Assembly: GCA_009667805.1 (NCBI GenBank)
Contig: CM019063.1
Location: 351,130,942 to 351,194,941 of the forward strand
Length of the DNA stretch: 64,000 bases
Source: Leptobrachium leishanense
Lineage: Eukaryota; Chordata; Amphibia; Anura; Megophryidae
Reading direction: 5' to 3'
Part shown: piece by piece, positions 33,721 through 42,692 of the stretch
Layout: every line of letters begins with the position of its first letter
How positions within the stretch are numbered: the stretch's first letter is position 1
Notes under the pieces: generated by a model
What the model saw: the letters and a program-made list of their open reading frames with translations, nothing else
Databases searched by the model: none
Told to the model about the DNA's origin: nothing
Made by a program: the position numbers and the translations under genes

Positions 33721-34678
33721 CCCAAGGCCTGTCTCCTCAGCTGCCTTAGGTGCGGTAGTTTTTCCGGCTTATCATGCATTTTAGGACGAGTAGGACATTG
33801 AAATCGTACATGACCCCCCAAACCACAATACAGGCACAATCCCTCACGAAAACGCCTTGTTCTCTCTTCCTCTGTAAGCCTAGTACGGCCTAGTTGCATA
33901 GGCTCAGAGGGAGGAGATAACTCTCTTGGTGGTGCCTGAAAGACAGGGGCCAACCTAGGTAACGGTCTCTTGGGCTTCTCTCTTGGAGTCCTTCTGTCCC
34001 TTATCTGATTATCCAGATCTATACAATAAACAATGAGTTCACACAATACCTCAGGTAGTTTACGTGGAGCCAATTCATGCATCAATGACTCTGATAACCC
34101 CTCGATAAAAGCCAGAACCAGTGTCTCATTTGTCCAGTTCACATGAGAGATCAAGGTTTTAAATTCTATGGCATAATCAGAAACAGTCCTGTTCCCTTGA
34201 CGTATGCGGAACAAGGATTTGCCAGCTACCGTGGCCTTTCTGGTAGGATTAAATGTACGTTGTAACTCGGCTATGAATTCTTTATAATCCCGTATGATCG
34301 GCTTCTCTGCCTCCCAGAACGGAGTCGCCTATGTCAATGCTCTGCCAGACAGATGATTAATAATGAACCCACTTTGGCAATGTCAGAGAAAAACATCTGT
34401 GGATTTAATTTAAAATGAATATCCACATGGACCAAAAATCCCCGGCACTCTGAGGGAATACCGTCAAACCTCATAGGAGCGGTCATGTGTACCTGGGATG
34501 TCTGATCGACAGGGGACACAGGTATATCAAGCGGGGGTGCAACCCCAGCTGGTTCCAGGTGAGCCGTATGAGTCAGGATAGTTTGTAAGGCTATAGCAAA
34601 CTGATCCATCCTATGATCCTGCTCATCCTGTCTGGATACAAAGTTAGCCAAGTGCTGTGTTAAGTCTGCGGGATCCAT
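33721..34678 (-). pseudogene. G2 gag (frameshifted)
   Basis: Starts at ATG 34678 (MDPADLTQHLANFVSRQDEQ). The capsid-like region includes MRFDGIPSECRGFL near 34470. The open piece ends at 34334, and the frame shifts before 34214, where MFRIRQGNRTVSDYAIEFKT resumes. A single CCHC zinc knuckle, CLYCGLGGHVRFQC, lies at about 33818-33777. The Sushi-type gag is the family from which mammalian PEG10/RTL genes derive. Gag coats the RNA and forms the particle. Confidence 0.85.
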
Positions 34679-34694
34679 AGTGTCCAGATCGTAA

Positions 34695-35242
34695 TGTCAC
34701 AGTTCCCAGATCCCACCATGCAGTACTTAACACCCCACACTCCACAGAGCCCAGAAGCTACCAACAGAGTAGCCGTGAAAGATCTCTAACTGTCTGGTCT
34801 TTAGAATTGGCCAGGTAAACTAGCTAGACAGAAAGGGTTAACAACACAGGGAGTAGTCAGCCGAGCCAGAATCAGGAATACAGAGTTCAGAATGGTCAAA
34901 TGGAATAGCCGGGTCAATATCAGAGCAGTGGCGTAGTACAAGAAAATGGTCTAGGGCAACAGAAGGCAGAATAGTCAGAAACAAGCAGAGGTCAATAACG
35001 GGTTAATTCAATATAGCAGTCAGGTACAAGGAGCTCAGGTATGGATAACCACGATCTGGCAACTGCTGAGAATACACTGAGGGTTTTTAAAGACCTTCAG
35101 CAGGCCACGCCCCTCACTCAAGCCGCGCCTCATGCAACCACCTCCCTGCCTGTCTCCATTTAAACCGGGCATTGGTCAGCGAGCAGCATCAGACATGCTG
35201 CCCTCAAGCACACAGGTAGGGCTGGAAGCTCCCAACGTTACA
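34695..35242 (-). repeat. 5' LTR of G2
   Basis: 548 bp, the transcription-start side of the minus-strand element. Differs from 29824-30371 by about 8 substitutions. The internal junction (34694 downward) is followed by the gag ATG after 16 nt, so the primer-binding site must be very short or overlap gag. I could not match it to a tRNA by eye. Confidence 0.92.
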
Positions 35243-35706
35243 CCCTTGTGTGTTTGTTTTGTAGGTACTCACTGGAAAGGGCCCCAGACGTGCTGCCTTG
35301 GAGCTGATCCATCCGGTGATGCATCCGTAAAATAGGAATGTGAAGCAAAAGGTAAGTCTCAAGTGTTTTGAAAAAGGCCAATTTTTTTACATACATTAAT
35401 AATAGGTTATTCAGAGTCAAACTGACCCTGAAATTGCATGCAGATCAGTTAATTTTGCTATACGGTGCAATTGTGGCCTGGCCAATCAGTGGGATTTCTA
35501 TACTCTTTGAATTAACCAACAGTGATTGCTTTATGTAACGATCTATTTCTTTTCATTTAACTCACCAGCTCTCTGCTGTCTGTCGTGCTCAGAGTCCATA
35601 CGTATCCTGATTCCTGACCCGTCGTGACATCCAAGAGGTGATCCACCAGACGCCTCTCCCACCGGCTCAGTTCCCCATGGCGCATCTTCTGTTCTCCAAC
35701 TTGCAT

Positions 35707-36165
35707 TGTACAGTCACCTTGCGTTTGCAGTCATAATAGCTAAAGAACAAAACAATTATATTAGTTAAAAAAAAATCTAAAAAATTGCATTTATTCATTG
35801 TCGGGTCAGTGAACAATTTTCGCAGTTTACAAGAAGTTAGAACTGATTGCAGCAAAGTTGTGACCATAGTAGGAGACAAATTTTATGTGATTTATGACAA
35901 CATATGTAAGCAATTGAGGTATTTACAGTTCTGATTTATTTATATATTTTTTTTATTTTACTATATTTTGTGCTACAACAAATAAATAGTTTTGTTAACA
36001 AGTTATATCATGTGTCTCCTCTCCACTCATTAGCATTTATTGACAAAACAATTGTTAGTTAAAAAAAAAAATTCTAAAAAATTGCATTTATTCATTGTCG
36101 GGTCAGTGAACAATGTTCGGTCCTATACTGTGTTTGTTTAGTCAGGTGTGCTACCTATTCATGAT
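35707..36165. repeat. AT-rich spacer with a 60-bp direct repeat
   Basis: A phrase with TTAGTTAAAAAAAAA, TTGCATTTATTCATTGTCGG and GTCAGTGAACAA occurs at about 35761-35820 and again at 36055-36115. No gene is seen. Confidence 0.55.
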
Positions 36166-36427
36166 TAGGGATGGGCTGCCAGTTTAAATCAGTTCGAACA
36201 GTTGATTTGAACATCGGTAGTTGGAAAGTTCAAACTGCAAACTTTTTGGGCCATTCGAAAAAAGTTCGACCAAAAATTAAAAAAAAAAAAAAGTACTGTA
36301 AATAAAGACACCCTTACCTGCAGAATATTATAAGCAAAGGTTTGGTAGAAATTGCATTAAAACATAAATATTTTTAACAATGAACCCTATGGGGCTAAAA
36401 CATTTTCCACACCTTTTTTAACATTTC

Positions 36428-36467
36428 AAATGAACTATCAAATGGATATCCATTTGATAGTTCATTT
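36428..36467. repeat. Perfect 40-bp palindrome
   Basis: AAATGAACTATCAAATGGAT is followed directly by its exact reverse complement, with no loop. This would extrude as a cruciform. No element boundary is apparent around it. Confidence 0.85.
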
Positions 36468-36623
36468 CAAATTCAGTAGTTATAGTTAGTCATTATACAA
36501 ATAGGTATAGATAGTATACCAGGGTATATGGGAGCGCACAAAACATATACAGAATACCATTAGATTAGTAGAAAATAGAAGTTAATTCATAAATCCAAAA
36601 AATTAGAATTAGTCCGTATATCA

Positions 36624-37488
36624 AACGGGGAGTCTTCAAGACACTAGATGTACACCTTTGAGTCTCTTGTGGGGGACTCTACCCATATATCGATTCCTTT
36701 GTCCTGATGATGAGTATATCTCAAAAGAGAGAAAAAGAATACAGTTCTGTGATGACAAATTATGCTGTATACAGAAGAAACACACTCACGTGTTCCAGAA
36801 CCTCCTCTTATGGGTGGTTCTGTAATGGCACCTTGGACCTCTTAACGTCTGAGGGGGTCCCACCTCATAGATCCCAGCTGAATCCAGAATCCTATCGACT
36901 ACAATTTGAATCTTTACTTGAACAAAACCAACACAAGTCCATGGGAGAGTTCTATCCTAGAATTCATCAGACATGACCATTGATGTTATAAATTGAAACT
37001 GTGAGCACAACTCGACAATGCAGTTTCAGAAAGAAATATCAAATAAGATTTTTTTTCCCTTAATTTATAGATTAAGGAGAAAAAAATCTTATTTGATATT
37101 TTTTTCTGAAACTGCATTGTTGAGTTGTGCTCACAGTTTCAATTTATAACATCAATGGTCATGTCTGATGAATTCTAGGATAGAACTCTCCCATGGACTT
37201 GTGTCGGTTTTGTTCAAGTAAAGATTCAAATCATAGTCGATTGGGGACCCCCTCAGACGTTAAGAGGTCCAAGGTGCCATTACAGAACCACCTATAAGAG
37301 GAGGTTCTGGAACACGTGAGTGTGTTTCTTCTGTATACAGCATAATTTGTCATCACAGAACTGTACTATGTATTCTTTTTCTCTCTTTTGAGATATACTC
37401 ATCATCAGGATAAAGGAATCGATATATGGGTAGAGTCCCCCACAAGAGACTCAAAGGCGTACATCTAGTGTCTTGAAGACTCCCCGTT
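36624..37488. mobile_element. Foldback (snap-back) element with about 420-bp arms
   Basis: The left arm (36624-37045) and right arm (37070-37488) are inverted copies around a short centre near 37057. Outer edges read AACGGGGAGTCTTCAAGACA and its complement. The left arm carries about 20-25 bp around 36880 (GATCCCAGCTGAATCC) that are absent on the right. No transposase. No convincing target duplication is visible. It may be a foldback transposon or an inverted duplication of another repeat. Confidence 0.8.
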
Positions 37489-37559
37489 AATAATCTATTG
37501 CTTGGTACATGTAAGGACAGGGTGGAGGAGGAACTGCCCTCCCTTATCCTCCCACCCCT

Positions 37560-37745
37560 CTCCCTCACATCATCCACATCACGCCACCTCTCGTTCCCGC
37601 CTCCCTCCCCCCTCACACGCCCCAAACCCCTCACCCCTCACACCCCCCTCACCACACGCCCCGGCCCAAACCCCTCACATGCCCCAAACCCCTCACCCCT
37701 CACACCCCCTCACACGCCCCAAACCCCTCTACACCCCTCACACTA
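37560..37745. repeat. C-rich minisatellite
   Basis: Repeated CCCCTCACACGCCCCAAACC and CCCTCACCCCTCACACC phrases of about 20-30 bp. The open frames on both strands here come from this low-complexity sequence. Confidence 0.75.
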
Positions 37746-38412
37746 TGAGGTCTTGGGACTGTCGGCAGCTGCCGTTCCCCCACGCTGTTGTCTTCCTGCA
37801 AAGACGTGACCATGTTGGCGCCTTGGCGGGCAGCGTCTTAGCGGGCAGCGGTGGGAGAGAGAAAGCTCATAGCTCTGAAAGGAGGAGGTGTTGCGTGAAG
37901 CCGCGAACAGGTGCAAATAAACTAGACCTGAGCCGCACTGAGAATTTTTGGGTTGTGTCGGAGAAGACTTCACGCAGTGCTGCCATAAATATTTTTTGAT
38001 AAATTCTTCATTATACAATGAACAGGGACAAAAATCCATGTTGTGACAACGCCTAAGCTTACCAAAACCATGCCACGGTAATGAAATCTCAAGGCAGTAC
38101 AACAAGGTTGTGTTAAAGTGTGTGACATTTTTTGGCCAAGCAGGCAGTGTAAATGTTGTTCAGTCACATTCATGGCCAGTTTGGCCACAAATGTTGAGAA
38201 ATTTATGACAAGGGGTCCATAGAAATGTCAAAAAATGTATGTATATATAATGTACAGTGAGAAAACCAAGCAATAGATTATTAAGCAAGGAAAAGCAACG
38301 CACACAAGCAGGAAAATAGTGGAAAAATATAAAATTTATTAAATCAAATGCCAAATGGCAAACTGCCCGATTGGGAAAATGTAAAACTAAACTAAATAAA
38401 TACATTAATTAT
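37746..38412. other. Unassigned region downstream of the Myb/SANT gene
   Basis: Includes a GC-richer patch (37746-37930) and then AT-rich sequence. I see no supported gene. AATAAA-type signals occur for the minus strand, for example around 38335-38400, and could serve the gene ending at 38413. Confidence 0.35.
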
Positions 38413-38582
38413 TTATGACTGAGTTGAGGAGGACGGAGGTGGCTGCCTAGCAGAGGCTTCCAGGACGTCGACCACATCATCAATTTCTTTGGCCATGTGT
38501 TTAAGGTTCCTGGAAACCTGCTGCAGTTTCTCTATGGCCGTCTGTATGCTGCTGGAAGTGGAACACTGACGCTCCGGTCTGG

Positions 38583-38970
38583 CTTCTCGTGCTAGTATAT
38601 ATATCCAATAAATATGAAAGAAGGAAAATACAATAAGTAAAACCGGTTTCTATTTTTGACTGAAAGTCATTAAAAAATATAACAGTATAGATACCCGAGC
38701 TGACGGGCTCCTGAGGCTCCTCCTCCGACTCCCCGTCCTCCGTCTCCCCTACAATCACCGTCCGCACCTCTTCGGTGCTATATCTAAAAAATTAAAGAAA
38801 TAAAAAAATACAGTAAACAACAAAACTGGTTTGTTTTTGACCAAAAGTCATTGCCAAATACAACAGTAAAAGAAAACCTGGACTGACGGCCTCCTGCAGC
38901 TCCAGCTCCCTCTCTCCCTCGTCGTCCTCCTCCGCCTCCTCATCCTGCACCTCTTGTGCTATATATAAAA
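38583..38970 (-). repeat. Tandem exon-intron duplication in gene C
   Basis: The acceptor ends of exons 3, 4 and 5, with the intron that precedes each, are repeated at a period of 182-186 bp. On the plus strand each unit has CTCTTGTGCTATAT or a close variant, then an A-rich run with ATACAGTAAACAA, then GGTTTCTGTTTATGAGCAAA or a variant, then AACAGTATA and the next exon. Exon 4 starts CACCGAAGAGGTGCGGACGG against CACAAGAGGTGCAGGATGAG in exon 3, so they are sister exons; exon 4 has one extra base and is shifted. Confidence 0.7.
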
Positions 38971-39669
38971 AAATTCAATGAAAATACAGTAAACAAAAAA
39001 GGTTTCTGTTTATGAGCAAAAGTCGTTGCAAAATAAAACAGTATAGTATATACCAGAGCTGGTGGTTGCCCGTGGCTCTGTGGTGCTGCGTGCCGCCGCC
39101 GGCTGCGCCGTGGCATGAGATGCCTTCCTTTTTTCTGCCAAATCCAAAAGATATTATAACACGTAAATAATGCAGACTGGAAAAAAATGGTATATCTATT
39201 ATACACTATATATATTGCCGAACGTATTGCGACACCCCTCCTCCACCTCTACCCCACTACCAGCTTGACCCACCACTACTACTCCCATGATCTCATAGTT
39301 CTAAGTCAGTGAGGTCACAAAATATTTATTTATTATTTACTCCTGCACATATAGACATATATTACGGTTCAATTATAAAAAAATTCAGAAGTAAACATTA
39401 CGTTTATTCAATAAAAACTATTATTTGTGTTGTGTGCATACAAAACGGAATTGTGCTGACTGCTTTTAGTTATTTCATTTAGTTATTTCCCATCATTCAA
39501 TAGATTATGTAAATGATGTTTTAGCTGAAGGGCAGGCCAAAGGATGTGTTTAAACCTTATTGGGAATGAATATGTGACATAATGCAATAGTAGTACAGTA
39601 GGAGCCAGGTACATGACATGTTCACCATTTGCTATGCAATTTCTGTTGGACCTGTCACCTCTGCATAGT

Positions 39670-39965
39670 GGCGTTTGAGATTTCTCATGTTTTACACGAA
39701 GGATACATTCATACATTGCGATTTCTCATTTTTTACACGAAGGATACATAACATTGAGATGTCTCTGGTTTTCTGTATGTCATCCTGGGTGGCGGCGAGT
39801 AATGTACCGTTTGGTGTCTTGCCCAAGGACAGGACACTTACTGGAGACGGAGAGGTGCTCTTGCCGGGATCGAACCCATGTCTCCTCCAGTCCCACTCCT
39901 CCAGGCTCTCTCTCCACGCAGAGCAGGGACTCTACTCCAGCCAGCCAGCCAGCCAGCCCAGTACT
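39670..39965 (+). repeat. SINE-like composite remnant
   Basis: A diverged copy of the GGATACATTGAGATTTCTC repeat followed by TTGCCCAAGGACAGGACACTTA and GGGATCGAACCCATGTCTCC, a phrase resembling the tRNA-like or conserved heads of vertebrate SINEs. It ends in a CAGCCAGC run. I cannot name the family. Confidence 0.45.
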
Positions 39966-40189
39966 TAATTAATTGGTATGCTGCTCATGCTGGGGGACAA
40001 ATTAATTATATTATAATAAGCTGTGAGTGTAGTGGTGGTCGTGTGTTCATTTTTTTGGGGGGGTATACTAAGCGAGTGTTAGGTTGCATACGGGGGAGGG
40101 GGGCCCATAAAACATTTTGAAATGAGGCCCTGTGATTTCTAGTTACTCCCCTTCTACACACACAGTGCCAAAAACACAAATCCTAATCC

Positions 40190-42250
40190 AGCATTGTAAT
40201 TTCATATCATACATCAAATATCAGAATTTTCACGTATAGTATCGTAATCACAAAAAAGAAGAGCTTTGGAAAAATGCATGTATGTGTCCTGAAAACGCAA
40301 ATCAATCAACGTATTTCTGTGCACATTAGATTTAGCACACACATGCAAGCACATTATTATTATATACAGGATTTATATAGCGCCAACAGTTTGCGCAGCG
40401 CTTTACAATATAACATAACACTTACGTTTGGCTATGACGCGCAGGATTTCCCTCATTTGCTCCTCCTCGCGCGTCTTTAAATCAGACAAGCACTTCCTTA
40501 GCTGGTCATTACTGTGGTTGGTGTTAAACTCTTCCAGCAGGGTGCGGTGTACCTTTGCTAGGATACGGTCCTTCCTTGTATTGTTCTTGCTGCCGTAAGG
40601 GCCCTTACGGCAGTCATAATCATATTTTTTAAAGATGCGCACCAGCTGCACCATCTCCAGAAAAGACATGTTGCTGGCCCACTTCTTTCTTCTGGACCCT
40701 GGGGTCTCTGCAATGTCTGGGTTCAGTGCGTTGGGGAGCCTGCTTCACTTCCTTCTGCCATGATGGGATGTATGGGAAGAATGAACTTTGGCCTGTGCTA
40801 AAATACCAAAATATCGGCAAAGATACAAAAAGTTTTACGACCGGCCGTAATTACGGACATCAACGCGCATGCGTGACTCGCGGACTAACGAACGAACGAA
40901 CCGGTCCAAAACAAAATTTAAATTTTAAATGCATTTTGAAGCCTTATTTTATTTTATGACCCAGACATGTTATAGTTACATAGTTACATAGTTACATAGT
41001 TATATAGGCTGAAAAAAGACATGCGTCCATCGGGTTCAGCCTCTCCCACATAACCTACTGCTGTTGATCCAAAAGAAGGCAAAAAACCCAGTCTGAAATG
41101 CTTGCCAATATGCAACATACTGGGAAAAAATTCCTTCTTGACCCCAGAATGGCAGTCAGATTTCTCCTTGGATCAAGAAGCTTTTACCCACATATTAAAT
41201 ATTATAACCCTTAATATTCTGTGTCTGCAGGAAGTCATCCAGTCGTTTTTTAAAAGTCTGTACAGACTCTGACCCAACCACCTCAACAGGCAGAGAATTC
41301 CACAGCTTTATTGTTCTCACTGTAAAATAACCCTTCCTATGCTTTAAGCTAAATTTTCTTTCTTCCAGTCTAAATGGATGACCCCTTGTCCTATGTATAG
41401 TCCTGTTAATGAATAGGTTATATATCGTTCTTTACGGCAGACTCGGCAGATTCGTAATATATCATTATTATATGTATGCGTCATGTCCTGTCTGTATATT
41501 ATAACAAAAAATTGCAATAAAATTTGAATTTTCAATAATTTACAATGTGTAAAGTGTTTTTTTCATATTTTAACATGCGAGCGTTTGCGGTTATATTTTA
41601 TAGGAGTTGCGCTTGTTAAATAAATTAACACATTCATCTACATACATCAAATATCACAATTTTCACGAATACGTAATATCACAAAAAAGAAGAGCTATGG
41701 CACAAATGCATGTATGAGTCCTGAAAACGCAAAGCTATACACATTGCATAAAAAAAGGACTAGATCAATCAACGTATTTCTGTGCACATTAGCACATGCA
41801 AGCACATTATTATTATTATTATACAGGATTTATATAGCACCAACAGTTTGCGCAGCGCTTTACAATATAACATAACACTTACGTTTGGCTATGACACGCC
41901 GGATGTGCCTCAATTGCTCCTCCTTGCGCGTCTTCAGGTCAGACCAGCGCTTCCGCAGCTGGTCGTTACTACTTCGGTCCTTTTTCCAGGAGGGTGGTGC
42001 AAGGATACGGTCCTCGCGGACATTGTTCTTCCTGCCGTAAGGGCCCTTACGGCAGTCATAGTCACGCTTCTCGAAGATGCGAACCAGCTCCACCATCTCC
42101 TCAAATGCCATGTTGCTGGCCTGCTTCTTCCTGTGTGTCTCTGGGGTGGAAGGGGGATGACGTGTCCGTCCAAATAGGACTCTCTTTGAGTTTGAGCCAT
42201 GATGGGATGTTTTTTTTTGGTCTGTCCAAAAAATACTCAAACTCTACAAT
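40190..42250 (-). repeat. Segmental tandem duplication carrying exon 1 of gene C
   Basis: 40190-40830 and 41640-42250 align: CATCAAATATCAGAATTTTC / CATCAAATATCACAATTTTC, CAAAAAAGAAGAGCT, CAACGTATTTCTGTGCACAT, then ACAGTTTGCGCAGCGCTTTA and exon 1. The block starting ATTTATATAGCGCCAACAG in each intron is an inverted L2-type 3' end (GCGCTATATAAAT with an ATT-rich tail). The spacer 40905-41640 is itself a third partial copy of the giant element's arm sequence. Confidence 0.75.
40976..41426 (-). mobile_element. CR1-like LINE 3' end
   Basis: On the minus strand a short C-terminal frame reads VRTIKLWNSLPVEVVGSESV and FKKRLDDFLQ, the usual end of CR1-group reverse transcriptase ORFs. It is followed by a 3' untranslated region ending in the satellite-like tail of repeated AACTATGT (plus strand GTTACATA, 40976-41005). 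Typical 5'-truncated insertion. It splits the arm-like sequence between GACATGTTAT and ATATATCGTTC. Confidence 0.8.
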
Positions 42251-42549
42251 GGCTCCATAAAGTTTACGACAGGCCGTAATGGAGACGGACATAACCGCGT
42301 ATATCCCATCATGGACATATCCCATCATGCGCGAACCGCGGACGTAAATGATCCGACTACGACAGAATTATCGTATCGACAGAATTATCGTATCAACAGA
42401 AATATCGGATCATTGGAAATAACATATAGGCACTGGCAGTCAGATTTTCTAACGGTCAGGAACTCAGGATCAGGACGCTGGACAGCAACAGTGCTATATC
42501 CAGTGTGCTGATGGTTAGAAAATTTTAATGTATATACGTTTAACGGCCA

Positions 42550-42692
42550 CACGCGCACGGACTTACTCTATCCAAACAAAGTTCAGATGTGAAACATCGG
42601 GACTTTGGATAGATTTCGATTTTCGACTATCCGAAAGTTAAAAAAAAAAATATGGTCGAAATCTAATGCAAAGTCCCGATGTCAGATAGAGT
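42550..42692. repeat. Imperfect hairpin next to the right arm
   Basis: TTACTCTATCCAAACAAAG with CATCGGGACTTTG is mirrored by CAAAGTCCCGATG and AGATAGAGTAAA around a centre near 42630. It may be the footprint of a small MITE. Confidence 0.5.

Larger units (their letters stand above)
29824..35242 (-). mobile_element. Ty3/Gypsy chromovirus G2, full-length with both LTRs
   Basis: A 5419-bp minus-strand element with two 548-bp LTRs, a 5-bp duplication and the complete order gag, protease, RT, RNase H, integrase, chromodomain. Gag starts 17 nt after the 5' LTR, as in G3, a feature of Sushi-type elements. Comparing the LTRs by eye I count about 8 substitutions and no length change, so it is younger than the surrounding DNA. 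Two in-frame stops and at least two frameshifts remain in its coding region. Confidence 0.93.
29819..35247. repeat. 5-bp target duplication of Gypsy G2
   Basis: CCCTT at 29819-29823 and 35243-35247, directly outside the two LTRs, the 5-bp size expected for Gypsy integrase. Confidence 0.88.
29398..35706 (-). pseudogene. Gene B: candidate spliced gene with coiled-coil last exon
   Basis: Four minus-strand exon candidates. B1 35706-35576 starts at an ATG (MQVGEQKMRHGELSRWERRL) and ends at the donor GTGAGT. B2, about 35326-35273, ends at GTGAGT, but its acceptor lacks the AG. B3 29707-29638 has acceptor TTAACAACGGTAG and donor GTAAGT. B4 29524-29398 has acceptor TCTCCTATTACAG and a stop at 29398-29400. 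B3 and B4 join in phase and B4 reads as a helix with LERLVFQTQRLGQEI and RKQTQAVNRL, a likely coiled coil. Gypsy G2 interrupts the intron between B2 and B3. I do not recognise the product. Its layout resembles the last exon of the Myb/SANT gene at 38413. The lost acceptor suggests it is decayed. Confidence 0.45.
38413..42200 (-). pseudogene. Gene C: Myb/SANT-like spliced gene (Harbinger-associated type)
   Basis: Minus-strand exons: exon 1 in two copies (42200-41883 and 40761-40436), exon 2 39134-39054, exon 3 38958-38878, exon 4 38777-38695, last exon 38591-38413. Exon 1 encodes a Myb/SANT-like DNA-binding domain (ASNMAFEEMVELVRIFEK, then RSNDQLRKRWSDLKTRKEEQ) and ends at GTAAGT. Exon 2 is Ala/Thr-rich, exons 3 and 4 acidic, and the last exon is helical (SIQTAIEKLQQVSRNLKHMA, then EIDDVVDVLEASARQ). 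Exons 1, 2 and 3 each end after one base of a codon, so they join in frame and exon 3 can be skipped or repeated. Both exon 1 copies have a frameshift upstream of the domain. Such proteins accompany PIF/Harbinger transposases and direct DNA binding or nuclear import, but no Harbinger transposase is visible here. Confidence 0.6.

Noticed and set aside
36166..36260. TAGGGATGGGCTGCC as the tip of another hAT element
   Set aside because: No matching opposite tip or 8-bp duplication was found nearby.
36695..36735. CTGATGATGAG...GAGAGAAAAAG resembling a hammerhead core in the foldback element
   Set aside because: No stem I or stem III pairing could be found around it, so the match is only to the short core words.
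37498..37999. Proline- and threonine-rich frames on the plus strand
   Set aside because: They arise from the C-rich minisatellite and have no conserved content.
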